64,000 nt of DNA from positions 151,281 to 215,280 of the forward strand of contig CAJWWC010000001.1 of assembly GCA_913048435.1 (NCBI GenBank). Reading direction: 5' to 3'. Numbering within the stretch: position 1 is the first letter of the stretch; each line of letters starts with the position of its first letter. This DNA comes from an uncultured Flavobacteriales bacterium (GTDB taxonomy: Bacteria > Bacteroidota > Bacteroidia > Flavobacteriales > UBA7312). Of this stretch, positions 49,763 to 59,294 are shown in pieces. The position numbers and the translations under genes are program-made. The notes under the pieces were generated by a model. That model had not been told where the DNA came from and made no database searches. It worked only from the letters and a program-made list of their open reading frames with translations.

Positions 49763-50574
49763 ACAAAGACTTGTTAAAAATAGCTATTACTGCTGCACTA
49801 GAAGCAGCTAAAGAAATTTTAAAGATTTACAATGAGTCTGACGATTTTGATGTACAGTTTAAATCTAATGATTCACCACTTACGAAGGCAGATCTTGTTT
49901 CAAACCAAATTATTGAATCACATTTAAATCAAACTAATATTCCAATTCTTTCTGAGGAAGGCAAAGATATTTTATATAATGAGCGTAAAAACTGGACTCA
50001 ATTATGGTTAGTTGATCCAATTGATGGTACTAAGGAATTTATTAAAAAAAATGGTGATTTTACTGTAAATATAGCTTTAATTGAAAATCATAAACCTGTT
50101 TTAGGAGTAGTGTATGCACCAGTTTTAAATGAGTTATATTTTTCATCTTTTTCATTAGGAAGCTTTAAAGTAATTGTTGATTTGGCAGATTTTAATGTTA
50201 ATAATTTAATTGATTCGGCACTAAAATTACCTTTACCCAAAGTTGATAAGACTTATACAATCGTAGCTAGCCGTTCTCATCTTTCAGATGAAACTCTAGA
50301 TTTTATAGAAAACAAAAAGAAAATAAAAGGAAATGTTAATTTAATCTCCAAAGGAAGTTCCTTAAAATTATGCTTAGTGGCTGAGGGTTTGGCAGATTGC
50401 TATCCTAGATTTGCCCCTACTATGGAGTGGGATACTGCTGCTGGACAGGCTATTTGTGAGCATTCTGGATGTAGTGTAATTGATTGGATAACAAAGAAGG
50501 ATTTAATCTACAATAGGAAGAAACTTGTTAATAATTGGTTTGTGGTTAATCAACCACCAACTATGAATAAATAA
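49759..50574 (+). CDS. cysQ: 3'(2'),5'-bisphosphate nucleotidase
   Basis: 271 aa; LSEEGKDI, LVDPIDGTKEFIKKNGDFTVNIALIE, EWDTAAGQAICEHSG; GTG start. Confidence 0.92.
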   Translation: MNKDLLKIAITAALEAAKEILKIYNESDDFDVQFKSNDSPLTKADLVSNQIIESHLNQTNIPILSEEGKDILYNERKNWTQLWLVDPIDGTKEFIKKNGDFTVNIALIENHKPVLGVVYAPVLNELYFSSFSLGSFKVIVDLADFNVNNLIDSALKLPLPKVDKTYTIVASRSHLSDETLDFIENKKKIKGNVNLISKGSSLKLCLVAEGLADCYPRFAPTMEWDTAAGQAICEHSGCSVIDWITKKDLIYNRKKLVNNWFVVNQPPTMNK

Positions 50575-50577
50575 ATC

Positions 50578-51525
50578 ATGAATTTATTAAACATCGCTAA
50601 AAGAGTTTTTGAAATTGAGTCAAATGAAATTGCTAATTTGTCTAGTCTGTTAACTATTGATTTTGAAGAGGCTGTAAATTCGATTTTTAAATGTAGAGGC
50701 AAGTTAATTATTTCTGGTATAGGTAAATCAGGAATTGTTGGAAAAAAGATAGCCTCAACTTTAACTAGTACTGGAACACCAAGTTTTTTTCTTCATCCTT
50801 CCGATGCATTTCATGGAGATCTTGGTATGGTTGAAAAAGATGATATAGTTCTTTTAATTTCTAACTCAGGTGAAACAGATGAAATACTAAAATTAATTCC
50901 CTCTTTTAAACAACAAGAAAACATAATTATTTCAATTACCGGAAATCAAGACTCGTCTCTAGCAAAAAATTCAAACTTTAATTTAAACATTTCTGTTACC
51001 AAAGAAGCATGTCCATTGCAATTAGCTCCAACCTCGTCTACCACATCCACAATGGCTATGGGAGATGCATTAGCTGTAGCTTTAATGAACTTAAGAGGTT
51101 TTAAAGATGTTAATTTTGCAAAGTTTCATTTGGGTGGCACTCTTGGAAAAAGACTTTTACAGAACGTTGGACATGTAATGAAAAAAGATAATCTTCCACT
51201 TGTCAATGAAAATGATTCAATAAAAAAAGTAGTTAATGTAATAAGTTCTGGAAAATGTGGACTAGCTGTTGTTGAAAGTAAAAAAAAGATTAGAGGCGTA
51301 ATCTCTGATGGTGATATTAGAAGAGCTATGGAATTTAACGAGATAAATTTTTTTCAACTGAAAGCTAAAGACATTATGACTAACAAGCCTCAATCAGTTT
51401 ATGAGACTACAAAATTAAATGTTGCAGTTGATTTAATGTTTTCAAAGAAGATAAATTCCTTGATTGTTAAAAATGAAAAAGAACAACTAACTGGAATTGT
51501 TCAGTCTTATGATATAGGAATTTAA
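50578..51525 (+). CDS. kdsD: Arabinose-5-phosphate isomerase (KpsF/GutQ/KdsD)
   Basis: 315 aa; SIS domain ISGIGKSGIVGKKIASTLTSTGTPSFFLHPSDAFHGDLGM followed by CBS pair. Confidence 0.93.
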   Translation: MNLLNIAKRVFEIESNEIANLSSLLTIDFEEAVNSIFKCRGKLIISGIGKSGIVGKKIASTLTSTGTPSFFLHPSDAFHGDLGMVEKDDIVLLISNSGETDEILKLIPSFKQQENIIISITGNQDSSLAKNSNFNLNISVTKEACPLQLAPTSSTTSTMAMGDALAVALMNLRGFKDVNFAKFHLGGTLGKRLLQNVGHVMKKDNLPLVNENDSIKKVVNVISSGKCGLAVVESKKKIRGVISDGDIRRAMEFNEINFFQLKAKDIMTNKPQSVYETTKLNVAVDLMFSKKINSLIVKNEKEQLTGIVQSYDIGI

Positions 51526-51527
51526 AT

Positions 51528-52289
51528 ATGAAAAAAGTAATAATAATACCAGCTCGACTTTCATCTTCTAGATTAAAAAATAAAGTACTATTAGATCTTA
51601 AAGGAAAAACCATATTACAACGAGTATTCGAGAAATGTATTAAAGTTAATGATGCAGTTGTATATATTGCTACTGATAGTAAAAGAATACAAAACAGTTG
51701 TTTGAATTATACTTCCAATGTAATAATGACAAGTGTAAGACATAAATCGGGAACCGAAAGAGTAATTGAAGCTCTCAAAAATTTACAATATGATTTTGCT
51801 GTAAATGTTCAAGCTGACGAACCTTTTATTAACCCTTTATTAATTGAAAAAATTTTTGAAGAATTGATTAAAAAAAATGTACAAGTAGTTACTGCTTGCA
51901 CAAGATTATTTAACTCGGACGAACTTTTTGACTCTAACACAGTTAAATTAGTAAAGGATATTAATAATAACGCTTTATATTTTTCTAGATCATGTATCCC
52001 ACATTTGTCAAAAAAAAATCAAATATTATTGGATCAAAAGAAATTTTTTAATGAAGTGCCTTTTTTTAAGCACATAGGGATTTACGGATTTAAAAGAAAT
52101 TTTATTAATAATTATAGTTCATTAAAAAAGAGTAATTTAGAAAATATTGAAATGCTCGAGCAACTTAGAATTTTAGAAAGTGGTTTTAAAATTAATGTAG
52201 TGGAATCAAAATTTAAATCAATTGGAATTGACACAGAGGAAAATTATATAAGAGCAAAAGAAATTATGGAATTTAAATTTAATAATTAA
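51528..52289 (+). CDS. kdsB: 3-deoxy-manno-octulosonate cytidylyltransferase
   Basis: 253 aa; IIPARLSSSRLKNKVLLDLKGKTILQRVFEK, VNVQADEPFINP, HIGIYGFKRNFI. Confidence 0.92.
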   Translation: MKKVIIIPARLSSSRLKNKVLLDLKGKTILQRVFEKCIKVNDAVVYIATDSKRIQNSCLNYTSNVIMTSVRHKSGTERVIEALKNLQYDFAVNVQADEPFINPLLIEKIFEELIKKNVQVVTACTRLFNSDELFDSNTVKLVKDINNNALYFSRSCIPHLSKKNQILLDQKKFFNEVPFFKHIGIYGFKRNFINNYSSLKKSNLENIEMLEQLRILESGFKINVVESKFKSIGIDTEENYIRAKEIMEFKFNN

Positions 52290-52305
52290 TTTATTACAAC
52301 AAAAT

Positions 52306-53136
52306 ATGCATGATTTTTTAGAAGAAATCCCAAACTTAAAATTTACTAATTCTCAAAATTTCTTTTTGATATGTGGTCCTTGTGCCATAGAAAGTGAAGA
52401 TATGGCTTTACGGATTGCTGAAAAAGTAGTTACGATAACTGATAAATTAGAGATTCCTTATATTTTTAAGGCAAGCTTTAAAAAAGCTAACAGAAGTAGA
52501 ATAGATAGTTTTACTGGAATTGGTGATGAGAAGTCATTGAACATTTTAAAAAAAGTATCAGATACATTTAAAATACCAACTACAACTGATATTCACGAAT
52601 CCAAAGATGCTGAAAAAGTTTCTGAATATGTAGATATTTTACAAATACCTGCATTTTTAGTTCGTCAAACAGATTTGGTTGTTGCTGCTGCTAAAACTGG
52701 TAAGGTTGTTAATTTAAAAAAAGGACAATTTATGAGTCCAAGTTCTATGACATACGCAGTTCAAAAAGTTAAAGATTCTGGAAATCAAAAAGCTTGGATA
52801 ACAGATAGAGGAACTATGTTTGGTTATCAAGACATGATAGTTGACCTTAGGGGAATCCCAGAGATGCGAAAAATTGCACCACTAATTTTAGATGTCACAC
52901 ATTCATTACAAAAACCCAATCAAAATTTAGGAATTACTGGAGGAAATCCTGAGATGATTGAGGTTATTTCAAGAGCAGGTGTTGTTAACAATGTAGATGG
53001 TTTATTTATTGAAACCCATTTTGATCCAAAAATTGCAAAAAGTGATGGAGCAAACATGTTAAATTTAAAAAATCTTGAGTCACTTTTAAGTAATTTAGTA
53101 GCAATAAGAAAAATCATTAATAATTTAAAGAACTAA
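52306..53136 (+). CDS. kdsA: 3-deoxy-8-phosphooctulonate synthase
   Basis: 276 aa; [63 protein letters not shown]. Confidence 0.95.
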   Translation: MHDFLEEIPNLKFTNSQNFFLICGPCAIESEDMALRIAEKVVTITDKLEIPYIFKASFKKANRSRIDSFTGIGDEKSLNILKKVSDTFKIPTTTDIHESKDAEKVSEYVDILQIPAFLVRQTDLVVAAAKTGKVVNLKKGQFMSPSSMTYAVQKVKDSGNQKAWITDRGTMFGYQDMIVDLRGIPEMRKIAPLILDVTHSLQKPNQNLGITGGNPEMIEVISRAGVVNNVDGLFIETHFDPKIAKSDGANMLNLKNLESLLSNLVAIRKIINNLKN

Positions 53137-53140
53137 AATC

Positions 53141-54220
53141 ATGAAAGTAGCACTAATTACTGGCGTTACAGGACAAGACGGCTCATATTTAGCTGAGTTA
53201 TTACTTGAAAAAGGTTATATGGTCCACGGTATTAAAAGAAGATCATCTTCTTTAAATACTGAGCGTATTGATCACATATATCAGGATCCTCATGATGAAA
53301 ATCCAAGATTTAAATTACACTATGGAGACTTAACAGATTCTTTGAATATTACCAAAATTATTCAACTGTGCCAACCAGATGAAATTTATAATTTGGGTGC
53401 CATGTCACATGTTAAAGTTTCATTTGATATCCCTGAATATGTTGGACAAGTTGATGCGTTAGGAACTTTAAGGATTTTAGAGGCAGTTCGTTTGTTAGGA
53501 TTAGAAAAGAAAACTAGAATCTATCAAGCATCAACTTCTGAGTTATATGGTGGAATGCCGGAAAATAAAAATGAAAAAGGATTTTACGATGAAAATTCTT
53601 CTTTTTATCCAAGATCACCGTATGGTGTTGCCAAAATGTATGGTTTTTGGATAACTAAAAATTACCGAGAAGCCTACGATATGTTTGCATGTAATGGTAT
53701 CTCGTTTAACCATGAATCACCAAGAAGAGGAGAAACTTTTGTAACTCGTAAAATTACTCGCGCAGTTGCTAGAATTGCACTAGGACAACAAGATAAATTT
53801 TATCTCGGAAATCTTGATGCAAAACGTGATTGGGGTCACGCCAAAGATTATGTTAGAATGATGTGGATGATTCTTCAAGCAGATAAACCAGAGGATTGGG
53901 TAATTGCAACTGGAGAAACAACAAGAGTAAGAGATTTTGTTGTATTATCATTTAGAGAAGTTGGTATAGAACTAGAATTTATTGGATCTGGTATTTGTGA
54001 AAAGGCTCGTGTAGCTTACTGTAGTGACGAAAAATATCAATTAAAAATAGGTAAAGAAATTTTATCTGTGGATTCACAATACTTTAGACCAACTGAGGTG
54101 GATTTGTTAATCGGTGATCCTACAAAAGCAAAGAAAAAGTTAGGATGGTTACCAGAATATAATTTATCCTCAATTGTCAAGGACATGGTTAAATCTGATA
54201 TCAATTTATTTAAAAATTAG
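53141..54220 (+). CDS. gmd: GDP-mannose 4,6-dehydratase
   Basis: 359 aa; [84 protein letters not shown]. Confidence 0.96.
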   Translation: MKVALITGVTGQDGSYLAELLLEKGYMVHGIKRRSSSLNTERIDHIYQDPHDENPRFKLHYGDLTDSLNITKIIQLCQPDEIYNLGAMSHVKVSFDIPEYVGQVDALGTLRILEAVRLLGLEKKTRIYQASTSELYGGMPENKNEKGFYDENSSFYPRSPYGVAKMYGFWITKNYREAYDMFACNGISFNHESPRRGETFVTRKITRAVARIALGQQDKFYLGNLDAKRDWGHAKDYVRMMWMILQADKPEDWVIATGETTRVRDFVVLSFREVGIELEFIGSGICEKARVAYCSDEKYQLKIGKEILSVDSQYFRPTEVDLLIGDPTKAKKKLGWLPEYNLSSIVKDMVKSDINLFKN

Positions 54221-54501
54221 AAAATTATTTGTAAATGAGCTAAAATTTATGTTAACAAAAAGTTAGAGAATAATATATATTTTACATTTAGTTAATCTGA
54301 ATAATCGTTTAAATAGATAAAATACTTTTAGAATTTTTATAATATTATAGATATCACATGCTTAATTAGTTTAAATCTTAAGATTTGTAAATTTTTGTTA
54401 TGAATGTTTGAGTTTAGCTAAAGTTTTTGACAATTGAAATATTTTAAATAGAGTTTAAATTAAATATATAGCTTTTGATTTATACTCTTTCTTAGAAAAA
54501 A

Positions 54502-55524
54502 ATGAAAAAGAAAAAAATTTTATTGACTGGTGTCGCTGGTTTCATTGGATTTCATTGTTGCTCTAAACTGTTAAATTTAGGATATTTAGTATATGGAATT
54601 GATAATATCAATGATTATTATGATATTAATTTAAAGTATGCGAGATTAGAGGAGCTCGGTTTAAAAAAGCATGAAGCCAAAGTTCATTTAAATGAAGTTA
54701 AAAGCATTAAATTTAATAATCTAAAGTTTAAAAGGATTGATTTATCAGATAATGATGAAATTGACATTTTATTTCAAAATCAAAAGTTTGACATGGTATG
54801 TAATTTAGCTGCTCAGGCTGGAGTGAGATATTCAATTGATAACCCTAACGCTTACATCAATAGTAATATTAACGGATTTTTAAATATACTTGAAGGGTGT
54901 CGTAAATATAATGTTAAACACTTAGTTTATGCAAGTAGCTCTAGTGTTTATGGTAAAAATAAAAAAATACCATTTGAAATAACTGATAATGTAGATAACC
55001 CTATTAGTTTATATGCAGCGACTAAAAAAAGTAATGAATTAATGGCTCATACATACGGACATTTATTTGGTTTTAAAACAACTGGTTTACGTTTTTTTAC
55101 TGTATATGGCCCTTGGGGTAGACCTGATATGGCTTATTATTTATTTGCTAATGCAATTACAAAAAATAAACCGATTAAAGTTTTCAATAATGGAAACATG
55201 CGAAGAGATTTTATTTACATAGATGATATTATATTGGGTATTGTAGGAATTTTAGAGAAAAATGTTGATAATAGACACCACTATAAAATTTATAATATTG
55301 GCAATAATAAAACTGAAAATATTGAGGATTTAATAAAACTTATTGAAAAGAATATTGGAAAAAAAGCAGTTAAAAAAATGTATCCAATTCAGCCAGGTGA
55401 TGTCCCAACAACTTTTGCTAATGTGGATGCATTAAAAAATGACATTGGTTATACACCAAATACTTCTATTGAAGATGGACTTAAAAAATTTATCGATTGG
55501 TTCATGAAATATCATAATTTTTGA
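54502..55524 (+). CDS. NAD-dependent epimerase, UDP-glucuronate 4-epimerase type
   Basis: 340 aa; LLTGVAGFIGFHCCSKLLNLGYLVYGIDNINDYYDINLKYARLEEL, AAQAGVRYSIDNPNAYINSNINGFLNILE, YGPWGRPDMAYYLF. Confidence 0.9.
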   Translation: MKKKKILLTGVAGFIGFHCCSKLLNLGYLVYGIDNINDYYDINLKYARLEELGLKKHEAKVHLNEVKSIKFNNLKFKRIDLSDNDEIDILFQNQKFDMVCNLAAQAGVRYSIDNPNAYINSNINGFLNILEGCRKYNVKHLVYASSSSVYGKNKKIPFEITDNVDNPISLYAATKKSNELMAHTYGHLFGFKTTGLRFFTVYGPWGRPDMAYYLFANAITKNKPIKVFNNGNMRRDFIYIDDIILGIVGILEKNVDNRHHYKIYNIGNNKTENIEDLIKLIEKNIGKKAVKKMYPIQPGDVPTTFANVDALKNDIGYTPNTSIEDGLKKFIDWFMKYHNF

Positions 55525-55547
55525 ATTTCAAATAACCCGTTTAAATA

Positions 55548-55843
55548 ATGACTAGAAAAATTATATACAATTGTAATATCGCTAATTGGCAACAAGGAAA
55601 TAGGTTAAAATGGTTTTTTGCAAAAATGAACAAATTTCATTTAATGATTATGAAAACGATAAATACATATTAGTAGTGATTAACATTAATATTATAAACA
55701 AATGTCAATGGCTATATTTTGAAATTTCGAAAAAGAATAATTTTTTAATTACATTAGATTTTAATTATCTACATTATTGTAGACCTGGACATGATTGTAA
55801 TTATAAAGGTCAATCTAAAGACTTTGATTTTTTAATTATTTAA
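55548..55843 (+). pseudogene. Degenerate ORF, probably one frameshifted gene fragment of unknown family
   Basis: ATG at 55548 gives MTRKIIYNCNIANWQQGNRLKWFFAK..., the shifted frame at 55610 continues FCKNEQISFNDYENDKYILVV...HYCRPGHDCNYKGQSKDFDFLII*. Confidence 0.4.
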
Positions 55844-55853
55844 AATAAATATT

Positions 55854-56021
55854 ATGAAATTTAAATTTGACTATCAAAGACCAAAAGTTGAAGCTGAAAT
55901 CGGATTTAACCACATGTAAAATCTAGAAATAGCAAAAGAAAAATTGGGATGTAAAGCATAAATTTATTTGGGAGAATTAATTCAAGAGATGGTTATTTCA
56001 GATTTAAATGAAATAAAATAG
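55854..56021 (+). pseudogene. Chimeric remnant: NeuB-like N-terminus joined to GMD-like C-terminus
   Basis: Single frame: MKFKFDYQRPKVEAEIGFNHM*NLEIAKEKLGCKA*IYLGELIQEMVISDLNEIK*. AEIGxNHMxNxEIAK is NeuB-like; AKEKLGxxxxxxLxELIQEMVxSDL is GMD-like. Confidence 0.65.
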
Positions 56022-56115
56022 TAAACTAATGAATACCTTTGGTAGTCTATAAAATTTTTAAATTAAAGATATCGTAAGCGATTAAATTAGATGATAAATT
56101 AAGTAAATTTTATTG

Positions 56116-57159
56116 ATGAAAATTAAAATGATTGAGACTATAGTTATAATCGATTCGTTTGGACTTAATGGTGGTGCTGAAAAAGTTATGTTGAATACTT
56201 ATTTAGCACTAAAAGAAAAAAAACAGGTTTATTGTTACTTACCTACAAACTCTTTTTTTTCAAAAAAGATTGATGCATCTAATTTATACGAGTTCAATTC
56301 TGTTTTTGATATAATAAGTCAAATAAAAATTCATAAACCGACTAAAATTATTCTTAACAATAAAAAATCACTTCAATACCTTATACCATTAAAGTTGTTC
56401 TATCCAAAAAGACAATTTTACTACCATTCTCACGGATATTTTAGAAATTTATTAGAACAGATTGTTTATACATTTTTTTTATTGCCTTTTTTACACAAAA
56501 CAATTTGTGTTAGTAATAGCATAATTAAAAATCACAATGCTTTATTAAAAAAGAATAAAAAACATCTACTTGTTTACAATGGGTTTAATTTTCAGTTTAA
56601 ATCAATAAAACGAGATGATGACAAATATATTAATATCTTTTTTTGGGCTCAATTACGAAATTGGAAAGGCCATTTATTTTTATTAGAAGTAATAAAAGAA
56701 ATAAAAATCCCGAATGTAAAATTTAATTTTGTAGCTTCAGTACAGGATTCTGAAAGTGAAAATTTATTAAAAAAAATAAAAAATAAAATTATCGAATATG
56801 AAATTCAGGATAAAATCATTTTTCATTTAAATATAAAAAATCATCTAGAATTTATAAAATCCAAGGCAGATATTTCCTTAAGTTGTTCCCAATTAAAAGA
56901 TCCATTACCAACAATTATTATTGAATCTTTAAGTATGGGAATACCAGTCTTAGCAACAAATATTGGTGGTAGTGAAGAAATTTTAAAGGATTACCCACAA
57001 ATGTTGACTGATATCAGACAAAGTGAGTTTCTCAATAAACTAAAATTTTTAATCAATTCTCTAGAAACTATAAATCGGGATGAATTAATACTTATTTATG
57101 AGAAGAAATTTATGTTCAAAAATTTTAATAATTCTATAGTTGAAATTATTAATGATTAA
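56116..57159 (+). CDS. Family 4/1 glycosyltransferase
   Basis: DSFGLNGGAEKVMLNTYLAL, VYNGFNFQF, WAQLRNWKGHLFLLEVIKEI, ESLSMGIPVLATNIGGSEEIL. Confidence 0.85.
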   Translation: MKIKMIETIVIIDSFGLNGGAEKVMLNTYLALKEKKQVYCYLPTNSFFSKKIDASNLYEFNSVFDIISQIKIHKPTKIILNNKKSLQYLIPLKLFYPKRQFYYHSHGYFRNLLEQIVYTFFLLPFLHKTICVSNSIIKNHNALLKKNKKHLLVYNGFNFQFKSIKRDDDKYINIFFWAQLRNWKGHLFLLEVIKEIKIPNVKFNFVASVQDSESENLLKKIKNKIIEYEIQDKIIFHLNIKNHLEFIKSKADISLSCSQLKDPLPTIIIESLSMGIPVLATNIGGSEEILKDYPQMLTDIRQSEFLNKLKFLINSLETINRDELILIYEKKFMFKNFNNSIVEIIND

Positions 57160-58291
57160 TTTACCTGTTTCCAAAAATTTAATTTTTCAATCATTAGCCG
57201 TAGGCATTCGTTCTATTTTAATTTTTTTATTTGTCTATTTTGCTACACAAAAAATTGACAACACAAGCTTATCAATACTTTTAAGTCAATTTACCTATGC
57301 CTCTATATTTTCACACTTTATATGTTTTGGTTTTGATTATTCTTTTATACAGGAAGGTGAAAAAAAAACTGATTTAAAAAGCTTTTATTTTAAGATAGTT
57401 TTAGGTAGTGTATTTACTTTATTAATCATAAAATTACAAGGGCTTGATTATAAGATATTTTTATACTCAATAGCGATTGCTAGTTCATCAATATTTAAAG
57501 GTTTAGTTAGGCTAAATCAAACCCATATGCTTGATTTTATTGTAAATTTTTCAACTTTATGTATTTTTTTGTTTTCTGTTAAAGTTTTAAATATTAATGA
57601 TTTTCTAGATTATTTAGCATTAAGTATATTTATACCCAACTTACTTGCCTTATTTAATCAGTTAAAATTTAGTTTAGAGGAGACATTTCATAAGGCATAT
57701 CGATCAGTTCTAAAATCGTTGCCACTTTCTATTTACGCAATTACAAGTTATCTATGGCTGAATGTTGATGTTTATGTGTTTGATTATTTAGACAAAATTG
57801 ACAATTATAGTAACTTTACTGTTCCTAATAGGTTTTTTATTAATTTAACAATGATACCTGTTATTTTAATGAATTATAGAATTGCGAAAATTTTTATTAA
57901 TAATTATGATTTAAATAAAGTTTTTAAAGAGTTTAATTTGATTGGTATTTTGTTGTTTTTGGTTGCTTTTTTTATTTCTGGCCCTTTAATTACTTTCATC
58001 ACAAATGATACTGTGTCACTATCCAATTTCCACAAATTATTGTTCAGCTCTATTGTATACATGAGAACTATAAATACTTTTTTTTCAATGTTAATTTTGA
58101 AAAATTTCAATAACTGGATAAGGTTTTTCACAATTTTTATTACACTTATCTTACATATTATTATTTTATATTTTTCTATAGTAAAATATGATTGGATTGG
58201 AGCGCTGTATGCATTAGTGGCTACAACACTAGTATTTGTTACAATTAATTTTGTTCTAACCAAAAAGTATTTATATGTTAAACAAAATTAA
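57152..58291 (+). CDS. Wzx-like polysaccharide flippase/oligosaccharide transporter
   Basis: About 380 aa with many TM segments inside glycan locus; ATG at 57152 overlaps upstream GT. Confidence 0.6.
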   Translation: MINLPVSKNLIFQSLAVGIRSILIFLFVYFATQKIDNTSLSILLSQFTYASIFSHFICFGFDYSFIQEGEKKTDLKSFYFKIVLGSVFTLLIIKLQGLDYKIFLYSIAIASSSIFKGLVRLNQTHMLDFIVNFSTLCIFLFSVKVLNINDFLDYLALSIFIPNLLALFNQLKFSLEETFHKAYRSVLKSLPLSIYAITSYLWLNVDVYVFDYLDKIDNYSNFTVPNRFFINLTMIPVILMNYRIAKIFINNYDLNKVFKEFNLIGILLFLVAFFISGPLITFITNDTVSLSNFHKLLFSSIVYMRTINTFFSMLILKNFNNWIRFFTIFITLILHIIILYFSIVKYDWIGALYALVATTLVFVTINFVLTKKYLYVKQN

Positions 58292-59294
58292 GCTTGAAGT
58301 AAAAAACCATTTTAAACACTCTTTTTTTTCTGGAGTTTTATTTTATTCTGGTAGTTTTTCACGAAATGAAATTTCAGTAATTGATTCAGTTTTGTTAAGT
58401 GACATGGAATTATTTTATGTCTTTTCTGAAAAAAAAGATTTTAAAAAATTAAAAACTTCTATAAATCAACTTGAACAAACATTAAAAATAAATAATATCG
58501 GAATTACTCAAAATTTTGAAATTGAAATTGAAGGAATTCATTTTGAAGAGCTAGAGCTAATAAAGGATAGACTTATGGTGCATGAATATGAAGCATTAAA
58601 AAACAATGACATAATATTTGATAATTTAAATAGACCTTCTCTTTTTTTAGGCTTAAAAGTTGACATAAAAAGTGTATATGATATACTTCTTCATAGAATA
58701 CTTAACCAAATATCTTTATCATTTAATTTTTATAAAAAAAAATTAAACAATGTTTTTTACAATAGATCATTAAAGAATATCTCAGACTTTATAACATATG
58801 ATTATCTACAGTCTAACGATCATAATAAAAACTGGGTTAGTAAAAAATCTGACAGAAAAACTGTATTTAATCAATCAGAAAAGCTAAAGTCTTTTAACCA
58901 TTTTGATCTTAACTTAAATATAGAAGATTACTCTAATGTTGGATCATTTAATGTATATAAAAATATATTTATTCATTGGATTAATCATTACAATCAAAAT
59001 AATAATGAATTAATTTATAGTAGAGTAAATAATAAATCTTCAATTGCTAAAATTTATAGTTATTTAGTTCAATTTTTACTAAGAATTTTTAACAAGAAAG
59101 CCCTTTCAATTAGAGAACTCTTGAATGTTTATGAAAGAATACTTTTGGATTCCAATTCTTTTATTGAATTTAATACAAAAATTGTAAAAGGTTTAAAACC
59201 ATATGGATTTTCAAATTACACTTACATATTGTTAAATGGTTGTTATTTTTCTTATTGGCTACGTCATTATAAATACTACAAATCTTTAAAATAA
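58275..59294 (+). CDS. Hypothetical protein with nucleotidyltransferase-fold-like motif
   Basis: 339 aa; FYSGSFSRNEISVIDSVLLSDMELFYVFSEKKDF resembles hGS...D-h-[DE] of NTase fold proteins. Confidence 0.5.
   Translation: MLNKIKLEVKNHFKHSFFSGVLFYSGSFSRNEISVIDSVLLSDMELFYVFSEKKDFKKLKTSINQLEQTLKINNIGITQNFEIEIEGIHFEELELIKDRLMVHEYEALKNNDIIFDNLNRPSLFLGLKVDIKSVYDILLHRILNQISLSFNFYKKKLNNVFYNRSLKNISDFITYDYLQSNDHNKNWVSKKSDRKTVFNQSEKLKSFNHFDLNLNIEDYSNVGSFNVYKNIFIHWINHYNQNNNELIYSRVNNKSSIAKIYSYLVQFLLRIFNKKALSIRELLNVYERILLDSNSFIEFNTKIVKGLKPYGFSNYTYILLNGCYFSYWLRHYKYYKSLK

Noticed and set aside
54221-54501. Possible ncRNA or tRNA in the gap after gmd
   Set aside because: No cloverleaf or stable GC stem seen; very AT-rich, no support beyond gap length.
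57904-58263. 119-aa minus-strand ORF in the flippase gene
   Set aside because: Antisense to a TM-rich gene; typical AT-rich shadow ORF.
58500-58535. Short gaaatt-type repeat in 58275-59294
   Set aside because: Explained by repeated EIEIE codons in an AT-rich gene rather than a repeat element.
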